A stretch of DNA of 64,000 bases from Anisus vortex (Eukaryota; Mollusca; Gastropoda; Planorbidae), in NCBI GenBank assembly GCA_949126835.1, contig OX421499.1:3311553-3375552 (forward strand), given 5' to 3'. The translations under genes were made by a program, and so were the position numbers. The notes below the pieces were generated by a model that made no database searches, was not told the DNA's origin, and worked only from the letters and a program-made list of their open reading frames with translations. This document shows, piece by piece, positions 11,439-23,592 of this stretch. Position 1 is the first letter of the stretch. Every line of letters starts with the position of its first letter.

Positions 11439-11519
11439 TTAACCCTTCCCGTACCGATCTAGTTCTATCTATGCTGCCTTCAGTTCCGCTATATACGCGC
11501 CCGGTACTGTAAGGGTTAA
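11439..11519 (+). mobile_element. TTAA-flanked mini-MITE (copy 2)
   Basis: It has the same 81-bp structure as copy 1, with TTAA at both ends and CCCTTCCCGTACC and CTGTAAGGG termini. It differs by a few bases (GATCTAGTT; CCGGTACTG). Confidence 0.8.
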
Positions 11520-11740
11520 AAGATCTATAGATGCATAACTAAGCTACTATCTGTATAGGCTAAACTAAATATAGACATAGGTCATTCCGGGAGAAGGTCT
11601 ATTTCTTAAAAGTGATACAGAGTTGGACTAGCAAATGAAATATCGCCGTCGGCTTAAGCTTAAAACTCTTGTGGTATGTTATAAACATTATACGTAGTAA
11701 TGCACACTATTGATCCCAGAGTATTCGCAATTAACTAATC

Positions 11741-12552
11741 CTTACATTGTGGACTTATCCTTACATTGTGGACTTATCCTTACATTGTGGACTTATCCTT
11801 ACATTGTGGACTTATCCTTACATTGTGGACTTATCCTTACATTGTGGACTTATCCTTACATTGTGGACTTATCCTTACATTGTGGACTTATCCTTACATT
11901 GTGGACTTATCCTTACATTGTGGACTTATCCTTACATTGTGGACTTATCCTTACATTGTGGACTTATCCTTACATTGTGGACTTATCCTTACATTGTGGA
12001 CTTATCCTTACATTGTGGACTTATCCTTACATTGTGGACTTATCCTTACATTGTGGACTTATCCTTACATTGTGGACTTATCCTTACATTGTGGACTTAT
12101 CCTTACATTGTGGACTTATCCTTACATTGTGGACTTATCCTTACATTGTGGACTTATCCTTACATTGTGGACTTATCCTTACATTGTGGACTTATCCTTA
12201 CATTGTGGACTTATCCTTACATTGTGGACTTATCCTTACATTGTGGACTTATCCTTACATTGTGGACTTATCCTTACATTGTGGACTTATCCTTACATTG
12301 TGGACTTATCCTTAAATTGTGGACTTATCCTTACATTGTGGACTTATCCTTACATTGTGGACTTATCCTTACATTGTGGACTTATCCTTACATTGTGGAC
12401 TTATCCTTACATTGTGGACTTATCCTTACATTGTGGACTTATCCTTACATTGTGGACTTATCCTTACATTGTGGACTTATCCTTACATTGTGGACTTATC
12501 CTTACATTGTGGACTTATCCTTACATTGTGGACTTATCCTTACATTGTGGAC
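11741..12552. repeat. 19-bp tandem array, about 43 units
   Basis: The unit is CTTACATTGTGGACTTATC. It repeats over 812 bp almost without change; the one clear variant is TTAAATTG at about 12311. Because 19 is not a multiple of 3 and no plus-strand frame meets a stop, all three forward frames stay open and read the same 19-residue peptide in rotation. This explains the long predicted ORFs at 11710-12676, which are not genes. From 12553 to 12942 nothing is recognised. Confidence 0.97.
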
Positions 12553-12942
12553 TTTTTACTCGGGTATAACGGGGTCTCCACAGTATAATGAAGAAGAAGA
12601 GCTTAAAATATTTAATAGCTATCATAATTCACAAATTTTCGGTCCAAATTACAACATTTTGATTTTCGTTATCTGATTAAGAAAAACATTTAAATATGGC
12701 AGGTCTGAATTGTGGATCGTCATTGTCCATTTGTAACTTTCACATTATAAATAGCCAACGCTAATCCATGGATTGAATTTAGTAACCAATTGTTATTCCC
12801 TAATATAAAATTTTTCTTTAAATGGCGCTACCTTGTTGGTTCATCTTCATCTTGATATTATTGTGGAGAGCCCGTTAAGACCGAAAAAAAATAATCCACA
12901 ATTTTACTACGTATACAATTTTAGAACATCACAAACAAGAAT

Positions 12943-15900
12943 AGAGCGATTGCAATAGGCGTGGCTTAGGTTTTTTAGTGACGTACTTGTGTAAATAGCG
13001 GCCATCTTGGCGATAATGGCATTAATGGGGAATAAACATTGTTATTTACCATGTGTATTTTAAATCCGAAATATAAGGAATTAGTTTGCATAAATCTTGA
13101 TATTTAACTGTGATACTAGTCCTTAGTAGTCCATCCACAAAATAAACAAGATTTTAGGCTTTTATAGTTTTTCAATAGCTTTTGAAACATTGCAGGCTAC
13201 ATTTTGCTTTATGCTTTACTTGTAGGTAGTAAGTTAATAGGCTAACATTCGACAATCGACATCTGCAATTAAATATTCGGCAATTACGGAACCTTTTCCA
13301 TTGATTTTTAATGGTTTAAATTTAGCTTTGAATGTTAATTTACATCGCTTGACATTGTTTTATATATGTTTTACGTTATATTGTTGAAATGATCACATTG
13401 TTACGAATATCGGTCATAAATGAATGACGTAGTAAGGCATTGACCTCTTAACAAGTGCGTATCAGAGTCCAAGGCGACCAAGGTTTGACCTTTATGCCCT
13501 GAGGGCAGTTTAAATAAAATAATTCGTCCAACCCCGTGGAAATTGGAGGATAATTCTGGATCGTAGTAATTATAGAGAAAGAGATTAAAATGCGTATTAA
13601 GACCCTGTAGAATCTTCGATGATAGTTTTCTTTGAAAAGTCCCGACCTCCTTAAAGTTAGTTCAGTTTAAACATTTGTAGAGTGAAGTCGCTATATTAAT
13701 ACTTGTACATATAATGTCATTTTATTGAAACTTATGTTGCCATCAGTTGATAAAGTTTATTGATCGTTTATATTGAGTCTACAATTTAAATAAAATTGTT
13801 TATTCAACAACTGGAGTTGTTTGATCTATCATTGTTGAGAAATGTGTTGAAGATAATTATCACGAATATAACTACATTACTGCATAGACCTGTCAGTCAA
13901 GGAACCCCTAGCTTGGGCTACAGATTAGCAGAATCTAGAGACTTCTAATAAAGATACAACTATATTCACTGAATCCGATTTAACGAGTCGTAATAATAGT
14001 CATCATTATAAAGAGGCCATAACATGATACTGTAAACCAGAATGGTTGAGAATTTATAATGTTGAAACACCAATGTTCAACAAATGTATTATTAATTAAG
14101 GATTTCATGTCAAGATTGTAAAACTAATCTATTTTTTTTTGTATTAGTTAAAATAGATTGAATGAATTGTATTGACAAGCAAAAGACTGGGTAGACCTGA
14201 ACACTGTGGAAGGAACAGGAGAACATAGAATCTATGAATAATGAATAAAACCTTTGTGGAACATGGAAAAGAGCAATGGATTCCAACCTTACCATAACTG
14301 AAAAGCTGGGAGATGGAACCATTCAGACCAGAAATTGTTTTGTAAAAATTGTTAAATTGATTTCTGTCTGAAAAAAATATAGTCTATGCTCTTTAAATTC
14401 TAATCTTTTATCTTTTGTACTTCAATAATATTGTATTTGAAATGTCTTTGATGTAATCTAAAGAAAATAAGTACTTACTGTGTAGTACTAAGATTGTATG
14501 AAGATAATATAATCTGATTTGATTGATAGTTAATTAAGTAAATTAACCAAATTTGTTTCAAGTAAATCCATGTCTGCATGGAAGATAGAATGTTTCAATG
14601 TGAACTCTTTTAAAAAGAAAATAATGACGTCGAAAGGTCATGGTAAAATGAAAGATTGAAATATTTTTAATGAAATTGTCTATAAACTATTTTAATTCGT
14701 GAACAGACTATGTTTAATGTTCTTAAACTAACATAAATGAATTTGATTTTGAGATGATAGTTGTTAAAGAATGCTCATTTAATACGATAACTATTTAATC
14801 GCGTAGAGATTTATTTTCTTTGACCTAGGCTGTGATGAGGTAAAAATTTGCATAGCCATGTAAACATTGTTTAGAATCAATTGGGAATGAGAGAGAAAAA
14901 AAAAAAAAAGAGAGAGAGAGAGAGTGCGGAATTGACCTCAATTTCTGTGTCGCGTCACAGACAGTTGTCTAATGTTAGTCAGCCTACAGGCTACAAACAT
15001 GGAAAAAAAAAATACTGTCGAAGCAATAATATTTTTTGTTGTAAAGTGAAATTAGGTCAGGGCTAGTATTTTTTTTGTTTTGTAATTGAGTTAGGCCTAG
15101 TATGTGTTCTATCAGAGCGTTGGGTTTTTTTCCTTTTGAAAAAATAAGTCGTGTCTGCAGAGACATTAAGTGATTTTTTCTTTTGTTGTTTGATTACAAA
15201 TGTAAAAGCTAAGTTTATAATTAAATGAACGAAAGAGTTTTTATTAACGTGGAATGATAATGGAATGGAAATTATTAGATTGTATAATGTTTAACCCTAT
15301 GTATTTTTCTTGTATACAAGATTTAGATAAACAATTTAATTGTCCATTGTTTTGAATTAAAAATTGAATGATTGAATGACTGTAGTTAAGCCATTTGATA
15401 AGATGAACTTATATTGCATATATTATATGTTATTGTTATCAGTTCGATTGAATTATTGGGATAGCCAATTGAATGGTATTGTTTTCCCCGGAATATTTTC
15501 TTTTATAATTATTCCTTAAAATTAACATTTTTGGTATTGTTAAAATGTAAAAGAAATAATTATAAAACTTTAGAAGGAGGGGGATGTTACGAATATCGGT
15601 CATAGAGGAATGACGTAGTAAGGCATTGACCTCTTAACAAGTGCGTATCAGAGTCCAAGGCGACCAAGGTTTGACCTTTATGCCCTGAGTTCAGTTTAAA
15701 CGTTTGTAGAGTGAAGTCGCTATATTAATACTTGTACATATAATGTCATTTTATTGAAACTTATGTTGCCATCAGTTGATAAAGTTTATTGATCGTTTAT
15801 ATTGAGTCTACAATTTAAATAAAATTGTTTATTCAACAACTGGAGTTGTTTGATCTATCATTGTTGAGAAATGTGTTGAAGATAATTATCACGAATATAA

Positions 15901-16204
15901 CTACATTACTGCATAGACCTGTCAGTCAAGGAACCCCTAGCTTGGGCTACAGATTAGCAGAATCTAGAGACTTCTAATAAAGATACAACTATATTCATTG
16001 AATCCGATTTAACGAGTCGTAATAATAGTCATAAAGAGGGCCATAACAATTTATAAAGAGGCCATTCATTTATGACCGATATTCGTAACAACATTGAAAA
16101 ATAAAACCGTCTTACGGTTATAGTAATACGGCTGCCATTTATCATCACTAGACAAAGTAAACAAACAGCACGCGCTTTTTGTCACGTGATTGCAATCGCT
16201 CTAT
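12943..16204 (-). mobile_element. MITE family D (copy D2), split by an LTR element
   Basis: The left end AATAGAGCGATTGCAATAGG at 12943 and the right end ATTGCAATCGCTCTATT at 16188-16204 form inverted termini. The flanking 12943-13398 and 16091-16204 are the two halves of the same family seen at 4635-5116, in the opposite orientation. The 2.7 kb between them is the LTR element described next. Confidence 0.6.
13399..16090. mobile_element. Non-autonomous LTR retrotransposon
   Basis: Two long direct repeats start TGTTACGAATATCGGTC, at 13399 and 15585. LTR 1 runs to about 14024 and LTR 2 to about 16090. A polypurine tract (AGAAGGAGGGGGA, 15572-15584) sits directly before LTR 2, as expected. The element is flanked by ACAT on both sides (13395-13398 and 16091-16094), a 4-bp target duplication. 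The 1.56-kb interior shows no gag or pol, so it must borrow proteins from an autonomous relative. Ends of the form TGTTACG...CGTAACA are common in Gypsy LTRs, but the superfamily is inference. A primer-binding site is not clear. Confidence 0.75.
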
Positions 16205-16876
16205 TAGAAATAGATGAAAGAGTTGTTCACTTTAAAACCACGGATATGTATAGGTCGTGGTCTTTACAAGTCGATAATGTAAATGTTTAAGATACGAGAG
16301 ACAAACTCAAAGATATAGATCAGTGATATAATCTCAGACATCTTTTAAAACTATACAATAGAATTGAATAAACTATTTCAAACACAGTTTTTATTTCCAA
16401 TAGATTTTAATCCTTAACAATGTTTAGGTTATGTACTTTTTGATTTGTAGCAATGAATTTTAAACCTTGTGTTACATTTAACAATTAACTTCTTTTTAAA
16501 TTGATATTTTATTTTTAGAAATCATCGTTTATTATTTATAAAATGTACAATATATTCATTCATCCATTTTTAAACAGTATAATTAATTTAAAAATAATTC
16601 AAGTTATAATTTTCTCCTTTAAATACACTAATACAGTATAGATCTATAAACCTATATAGTGTATACAATTTTTTTAAAGTACACTTTAAAAAAACATTTA
16701 GAATGTACACAATGAAATAATAATTTAAAAAAAACAATATCATATAATTCACATGGATTTATCAAAGATTAAATTCAGCATTAGTTGTACATTGATATTC
16801 GATGTATAAATTATATTTATATCTTAACTTATATACTATATCATATTTTAAGTATAATTTTAACACAACCTACAAC

Positions 16877-17026
16877 AATGGGCCGTATTGCTTGCTGAGA
16901 GTTAACACCCTTGCCCCTTTTACAAGTCAATCTTTTATGACTGGCTTGTAAATTACAAGTCAGTCATAAAAGAATGACTTGTAAAAGGGGCAAGGGTGTT
17001 AACTCTCAGCAGCAATACGGCCCATT
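16877..17026. repeat. Near-perfect 150-bp palindrome (fold-back element)
   Basis: The arms start AATGGGCCGTATTGCT and end AGCAATACGGCCCATT. They pair through GCTGAGAGTTAACACCC and TTGCCCCTTTTACAAGTCA with one bulged T and a few mismatches near the centre (about 16950). It contains no ORF. It may be a fold-back MITE or a small-RNA hairpin source. The flanks 16205-16876 and 17027-17430 are A+T-rich with no gene seen. Confidence 0.9.
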
Positions 17027-17430
17027 GAAAATTATTAGCATCTGAGAAATTTAAAAGTACTTCTGTCTAATTTCGCACGAGTAAGGGCCAATATAAAAAT
17101 ATTTTTTAAAGTGATAATTATATGTACCAAAATGTAAACAGTTGGTATAACTTAAAAAAAAACACACAATATGACAGAAAGTTAAATGTTGACCTATCAT
17201 AAAGAATCGGCACCGATTTTTGTTTTTAAATTCAAATATGTAGGCAAATACTTTTCGCTGTGTTTGTTTAGTGCCTGTTGAATTCAACTGAAATAGTGAG
17301 TCATTTGTATTTTTTGACCTAAAGCATTTAATGGGTCTAAGCGTATCTACTTCAGTTTTTTAGTTCAAAGTAGCCTATGCTTATTAATCTTAGTACACCA
17401 TAATGCTATTTAATTAAGGTAGAATTACTT

Positions 17431-18045
17431 GTAGACCATGTCTATGATATAAATTCTAGAATATGTCTATTATATAAATTGTAGACCATGTCTATGATAT
17501 AAATTCAAGATCATGTCTATGACATAAATTGTAGACCATGTCTATTATATAAATTGTAGACCATGTCTATTATATAAATTGTAGATCATGTCTATTATAT
17601 AAATTGTAGACCATGTCTATTATATAAATTGTAGACCATGTCTATTATATAAATTGTAGACCATGTCTATTATATAAATTGTAGACCATGTCTATGATAT
17701 AAATTCTAGAACATGTCTATTATATAAATTGTAGACCATGTCTATGATATAAATTCAAGATCATGCCTATGATATAAATTGTAGACCATGTCTATGATAT
17801 AAATTGTAGACCATGTCTATGATATAAATTCAAGATCATGTCTATGATATAAATTCAAGATCATGCCTATGATATAAATTCAAGATCATGTCTATGATAT
17901 AAATTGTTGACTATATCTATTATATAAATTGTAGACAAAGTCTTTAATATAAAATGTAGAGCATATCTATTATATAAATTGTAAACAAAGTCTTTAATAT
18001 AAAATGTAGAGAAAGTAGATTATATAAAATGAAGACCATGCCAAT
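17431..18045. repeat. 25-bp tandem array, about 24 units, degenerating at its right end
   Basis: The unit is GTAGACCATGTCTATTATAT plus AAATT. Subtypes carry GATATAAATT and CAAGATCATG. The last five or so units (17905 onward) drift, with AAAGTCTTTAATATAAAATG. Confidence 0.95.
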
Positions 18046-18321
18046 AACAAAGTAAGTAACAGCCCCAAAGACTCTTATTAAATAATTGGTTTAAAAAAAA
18101 CATGGATGTTATGGGTTTAGATAGTTCTACGTGGACTTTTCTTTTCAATAGCATAGTGGCATTTGTTGATATGTGTCATGTTGAGAGTATGGATCTGTCA
18201 CACACGGGCTGGAGATAAATTGATTGACATTGAATTCAAACACAGCATTGAAGTACATAGGCTTGTAGTATATATCTACTGCGATTTATATATGCAACGG
18301 AGGGATCAGAGGTGCAATACG

Positions 18322-18402
18322 TTAACCCTTCCCGTACCGACCTACTTCTATCTATGCTGCCTTCAGTTCCGCTATATACGCGCCCGGGACTGTAAGGGTT
18401 AA
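18322..18402 (+). mobile_element. TTAA-flanked mini-MITE (copy 3)
   Basis: TTAACCCTTCCCGTACCG opens it and CTGTAAGGGTTAA closes it; 81 bp including both TTAA. It sits about 260 bp beyond the Snail stop codon. Confidence 0.85.
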
Positions 18403-18660
18403 TAGCAGAACAACTATCCGAATGATCAGTTCCAATATTCTAATAAACCGAGTATAGCCCTAGGGTCGATGACAACACTTTAAGTAGAAGAAACTCAACG
18501 GGGTTGCAGGAAAACGCATCCAGCTTTTTATGAATGGAAACTGAGAACACATTCTCATGTCAAACTTGTATTCCACAAACTCGCTCACCTTTTGTCAGAA
18601 TTAGATATAATCGCCAGTGATACGGAGAGTTATCTTGTGAAGGTTTTAATGAGAACAAAG

Positions 18661-18666
18661 TTTATT
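18661..18666 (-). terminator. AATAAA poly(A) signal overlapping the Snail stop codon
   Basis: On the minus strand the end of the frame reads CAA TAA A, so a canonical AATAAA hexamer contains the TAA stop. If used, cleavage would leave only about 10-30 bases of 3' UTR. It may instead be chance, with the real signal further on. Confidence 0.3.
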
Positions 18667-20907
18667 GTACTAAAGATTTAGTGTTCACAGGGCAACTTCC
18701 TTCGGCATGTTTAGTCAATAAGGACATTCTGGAAAAGGTTTTCCCGCACTTTCTGCAGGCGTACTTTTTTATTTCTGCGTGCGTCTGGAGGTGTGCGCGG
18801 AGGTTCGAGCGGTCAGCGAACGCCCGGCCACAGTGGCTGCACCGAAAAGGCTTCTCCCCCGTGTGCGTCCGAACGTGGCCCTGCAGGAGCCAGGGCCTGG
18901 AGAAGGCCTTCCCGCAGACGTGGCACTTGCAAGGGAGCGTGTGCGTGCGGATGTGCATCTTCAGGGCCCCGAGGGACGAGTAGGACTTGCTGCAGACGTT
19001 GCAGGCGAACTCTTTCCGGACGTGCTCGGAACAGTGAAACTGCCTGTGTTTGGAAAGCCCCCCGAACGTGGAGTACGTCTTGTTGCAGGCGTCGCAGTGG
19101 TACCTCGTTGGTGGCGGGGGTGGGCACCGCCCCACTGTGGCTGTTTCTGTGCGGGAGCCGACGGCCTGCATGTCTCGCTGTTGAAGCCACTGGAACCAGG
19201 CCCCTGTCGTGTCAGGAAGAGCTCCTTCAGCGAGAGTCTCATGATGTGAATTTGGGTAGAGAAAGCTCTGATGCCGGAACATGTTTACAGCGTCCGTTTC
19301 GACAGATTCAGAAATCTTATGTCGTCCATTTGAGTGCTCTTTCGCCGGTTGTTTGAGGACTTCATTGCCATCATGCATTTGCTCGATAAGTTGCAACTTA
19401 CCGTAACCGCGTTTATCGCTGCATGCGTCGATCTTGTAGAGACGCGTCACGTCTCTACCGCGAATTCGATTTCCATGTTTCACAGTCCACAGCGTGCTCG
19501 GAAAATCCGAAGCTTTGGCAATAGGCGTAAAAGCGCTGCGTCCATCACTTTCAGTTTTTCTAATGTCTGTATGGCGCAGCGATTCAATTGGCGGGAGAGA
19601 CGTTTTGATTGAGCTTAGCGGCGTGTGTAAGGAGTCATGAACAATTGAATGCTGTGTGATCGGAACACTCTTGCCATTTTCCTTGTTGAAGCTGCTAAGA
19701 CTATAATCTTCAATTGTTGCGGGGTGCACTTGTTCATTGTATGTTTGTCCGTTGGTGTGGTTTTTTGCACTCTGGCTATTTCCAATAGGCGATCTTACCA
19801 ACATTTCCGAGAGCTGGTGTTGTATTGGCGAACTGATCCCAGTGTCTTTTTGCTTGCCCACGTCAGCACGTATACCGCCTTCTTCTTTCTGCGCACCTTC
19901 AGGTGGCAACAAGCCACATTCGCCGTCATCGTCGTTTTCGTCACCGCTGCATGACGTCACGTCCACGTCACTCTTGTCGTCATCGCTTTCGTCCAGGCTC
20001 GCGTCACTCCCGCCGCTGTACTCGGTTCGGACGCCTCCTAACCTTTCGTCCACTTCGGGGACACCAGCGCGCTTGAGATTCTCCTGGGACTTTCGTCGCA
20101 CAGAACCCGATCCCGCACCAAGCATTCCCCTGGCGGGGTCATCAAGGATAGAGGCTATACTGTGCGATATATCCGCGTGCGCTAACCCTTGCAGTCTCTT
20201 GCAATAACGAACAGAGCTCGTGACCGTCTTCTTAACCGTCCGGTGACCCTGCAAAACGTTCGTCGACTTGAAAACGTGCTGCTTTTTCCTGGTATTGACA
20301 ACTTCAACAGAGAACTGAAACTGGTCAAGGTTGTTAGATTCGTGGGCCAGGCTGGGCTCGAACTTGGTTCTGTAGAAGTTCGTTTCGTCGTAAGCCACTG
20401 GGGCGCAACCGTTTTCGGCTAAGTTATCGCTCTTGATATCGCCACAGAGATTTTGCCGATGCAGAGCGGACGAGAACATTGAGATGGGAGGGAGGCGCCC
20501 CTGTCTGCTCAACCCTGCAGAAATAGGTGGCTGGCTTCTGGGTTTCAACTGACACACCTGAGGGTGGACGTGGGGCGGCTTCTCTTGGACGACGTTCACG
20601 AAGGCGGGGAAGAGGTGGATGACCTGACCTTGTGGCGCGGCGGGGCTGTAGCAGACGGTCGACGTTCCAGCGTTGTTGCCTGGAAACGCTGCCGGGGGCA
20701 AGGCGCAACCTCGGTCATAGCCGGGGAACGCTTGGTTGAAGTGACCGAAATAGCCGACGGGGCACCTCCCCCCGCTCATGGAAACTTGAGAGCCGCATAA
20801 CCCTGGGAAGTCTAGTCTCATCTGAGAGTCGTGCAGATTTGAAATGGCAGCATCGGCACCCGGATGCAGCTGACACGGAAGTATGTTTGAAAGCGTCAAC
20901 ATGGCAC
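18662..20907 (-). CDS. snail: Snail-family C2H2 zinc-finger transcription repressor, terminal exon
   Basis: It encodes a nuclear DNA-binding repressor of the Snail/Slug family, which binds CAGGTG-type E-boxes. The last 146 residues (19102 down to 18692) hold five fingers. Finger 1 contains [14 protein letters not shown], finger 2 [16 protein letters not shown], finger 3 [17 protein letters not shown], finger 4 [16 protein letters not shown], and finger 5 is C2HC. The LPC linker and the finger 3/4 sequences are Snail rather than Scratch. The long N-terminal part is mostly low-conservation, with an acidic [11 protein letters not shown] stretch and an Eh1-like HSIASIL (20144-20164). The open frame extends upstream to 20965, but TTTGTTTACAG|G at 20908 is a good splice acceptor, so the exon should start at 20907 in phase 1. 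The first internal Met is at 20902 and gives 746 residues. No SNAG exon was found. At about 750 residues it is longer than usual for Snail. Confidence 0.92.
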
Positions 20908-20935
20908 CTGTAAACAAAACAAACAAAAAAGTGAG
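20908..20935 (-). promoter_or_regulatory. Splice acceptor upstream of the Snail terminal exon
   Basis: Reading on the minus strand, a T-rich tract ending TTTGTTTACAG precedes the exon. The residues encoded across it ([10 protein letters not shown]) look hydrophobic only because the tract is pyrimidine-rich. This argues against a signal peptide. From 20936 to 21280 nothing is recognised. Confidence 0.75.
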
Positions 20936-21280
20936 ATTTACAGATTGCATAATAAAATATCTCAAAATGTTCCGATATATAATAATATATATAGTGTATT
21001 ATAAAAATCAATTAATGAGCTCAAGTGTATTTTCTAAGCCTGCGTGTGAATATCCCTAAATTCAGTGGTGTTTTAAGGCGTTTACGTTCGTTAAAGGTTC
21101 ACCGAAACTGAAATATAAATGGTCTAATTGGCGCATTTTACTTTTCTTTCTTAATATTATAGAAATTAGAGGTATTTTCCTTAGATAAATAAAGATTCTA
21201 ATTACATCTGTATGCCTAAAGAGCTTAGCTTTTCTTTTCTTGAAAGAGCTAGTTACGTGTGTTTTATATATATATATATA

Positions 21281-21340
21281 ACAAGCTAAATTCCCAGGCG
21301 TTGCTCGAGAGGAAATAAAACCCTAAAGACTATTTATTTT
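21281..21340 (-). mobile_element. Family C hairpin-tail fragment
   Basis: ACAAGCTAAATTCCCAGGCG, then TTGCTCG, is the reverse complement of the family C end (GGCAACGCC...GGAATTTAGCTTGT). It is preceded by (TA)n. Confidence 0.5.
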
Positions 21341-21566
21341 GGCTTTAAGAATGTTAGGCCTACTTCCGTGCCTAATCCATTCTTTTTATAGATCAGCGGG
21401 CGACATTAGACCTAGAGGCCGGTACTTTAAAATTGGCTTGGCATCACTGATCTATAAAAAGATTGACTAGAGCAGTGGTTCCCAACCTTTACAATGCCGC
21501 AACCCGTATATACATCTTTTCACGTTATGGCAACTCCCAACCATAAACCTTTTCTCGTCGCTACCT

Positions 21567-21850
21567 TATAACTGTCATGTCATACTGTTATAAAATGTAA
21601 TGTTAATATCTCATATAACTGTCATGTCATACTGTTATAAAATGAAATGTTAATATCTCATATAACTGTCATGTCATACTGTTATAAAATGTAATGTTAA
21701 TATCTCATATAACTGTCATGTCATACTGTTATAAAATGAAATGTTAATATCTCATATAACTGTCATGTCATACTGTTATAAAATGTAATGTTAATATCTC
21801 ATATAACTGTCATGTCATACTGTTATAAAATGTAATGTTAATATCTCATT
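21567..21850. repeat. 47-bp tandem array of six units inside the hAT element
   Basis: The unit runs TATAACTGTCATGTCATACT ... TTAATATCTCA. Units one to four alternate ATGTAATG and ATGAAATG, which suggests the array grew as a dimer. Confidence 0.92.
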
Positions 21851-23411
21851 TGCAGGATGTATTTTCAGTGTTACAAATTAAACATAATTAAAGCACAGTG
21901 ATTAATCACAAAAATCCATTTGAAATTATATAAATTGTGAAATATTTATTTCTAATTACAACACAACGTCTGTACTAAGATTGAGATTGCATCTTTCTCA
22001 TCGGCTTACACAACGAAGATCATCTTTCACAACAAGTCTACTTCTGTATTTAGATTTGATAATCAACAAACTGGAAAGCCCTTTCACAAAGATATGTGGT
22101 TGGAGATGGAAGAAGAAGGCGCAACACAGTCTCAGACTTAGTATATGACTGCAAACACCTGATCGTGAATTTTATAATTGGCATTGTAGAGAAATTGATT
22201 GTTAATAAATTAAATGAGCTTCTCTTGTGTTGTCACAGGAGCATCTTCAAATTTAACTGTTCATGACCTTCTTTCAAGTGCAAATGAAGTGTCAGATAGA
22301 TTTGAAAGGTAAGATGAAATTTCGTCTGCAAGCATGTGCAAATGCTCTTTCACAAAAATCATCGTAAAAATCATTATTCCTTTTATCTGGTTCAATGTCA
22401 TGTTCCTAAAAAAAAAAGCAGATAAGATAATGCACATTTTATTTACATCCAATTTCTGTATGCCAAAGCTGAAGTTTTATTGGAATGATCCGATCTTTTT
22501 AGACAAAGTAAGGATTGTTATAAAAATTAACTGGTCCTTGCAGTGATAAATTTTACTCATTCAAGATTTCAAAGCTGTCAACAAAGTAATTTATTTTCTG
22601 CAGTTCAGATTTATCGCCATAAAGTGCTTTGAACTGCTGTCTTGCTTGCTGTCTATAAGAAATGACAATTATTATTATTTGAAAGTTAAAGAGTTCTGAG
22701 TTTACCACGAAGCTCAAAATACGTTTTAAAATGTTTCCTCTCGACAACCATCTGACTTCAGTGTGAAAAAGTAGTTCGGCGCATCCGACTGTTTGCGCAA
22801 CTGGAGGTATGTGATGCGGTTGGTGCGCTGATGTCATCACGCGCCGCGTACTCGTATGCACAGAATAGAAATATATTTATCTGCATGTGGGTGGGACCGC
22901 CTGTAGACTGATTAAATATGTATTTTTCGGTGGTCTTAGGCGACCCCCATGAAATAGTTCTTCGACAACTATTAAGATTTAACATATAATGTTGGTATAT
23001 TATTAAAACTATGATCTTTTAATTTCTATTTTAAAAAAAGCAACGTTAGCGAACCCGATATAAAAGAAAAATTAAACAAATGCTTACTAAATATAATCAA
23101 GGGAGATAATAGTCCTGGTTTTAAGTCTCTGGGGCAACGATTTTACTAAACTATTTTTACTACACAATTTGCATTAAAAAAAAAATTGTATATGCGTATA
23201 CCAGTACAGGTACTCAAATTGATAAAAATATGTAAAATGAACAATTAATTAATAAATATTTGTATGTTATAATTGTAATTTTTAAAACACCTATTTGGCT
23301 ACTAGCTTGTTTTCATTAGTACGCATTTATTTTTTTAATGACATTAATTACTGATAAATGAAATGATCTTAATTTATGAAAATACCTTATATTTAAGGTT
23401 GGAGGAATAAT

Positions 23412-23592
23412 TTAAACCTGGTATCGGCAAGCGTGCCAGACGTATTACACAAAGCGATTTTCAATAGCACGCAGAAAACTTCTAAAAAAAACCTATTCAA
23501 GTATCGTCTATAATAAATAGAGTACTAAAGCAGGGTGAATGAATTAGAAATCCTACTTTGGCACTCAATTATCAAAAGGTTGCCATTGACAA
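23412..23592 (-). mobile_element. Small hAT-type MITE nested in the hAT transposon
   Basis: In reverse it begins TGGCAACCTTTTGATAATTG, then GTGCCAAAGTAGGATTTCTA, matching the MITEs at 50672 and 57834. It ends near CGGCAAGCGTGCC (23428). It is a different family from the host element. Confidence 0.45.

Noticed and set aside
11710..12676. Overlapping ORFs of 201-309 codons
   Set aside because: They are the three frames of a 19-bp tandem repeat without stops; no start context, domain or codon structure supports a protein.
18681..20800. Many forward and reverse ORFs over the Snail exon
   Set aside because: They are shadows in other frames of the GC-richer Snail coding exon. Only the frame with five zinc fingers is real.
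20903..20965. Signal peptide or membrane segment at the Snail N-terminus
   Set aside because: The hydrophobic residues come from the pyrimidine tract before a splice acceptor. A Snail factor is nuclear.
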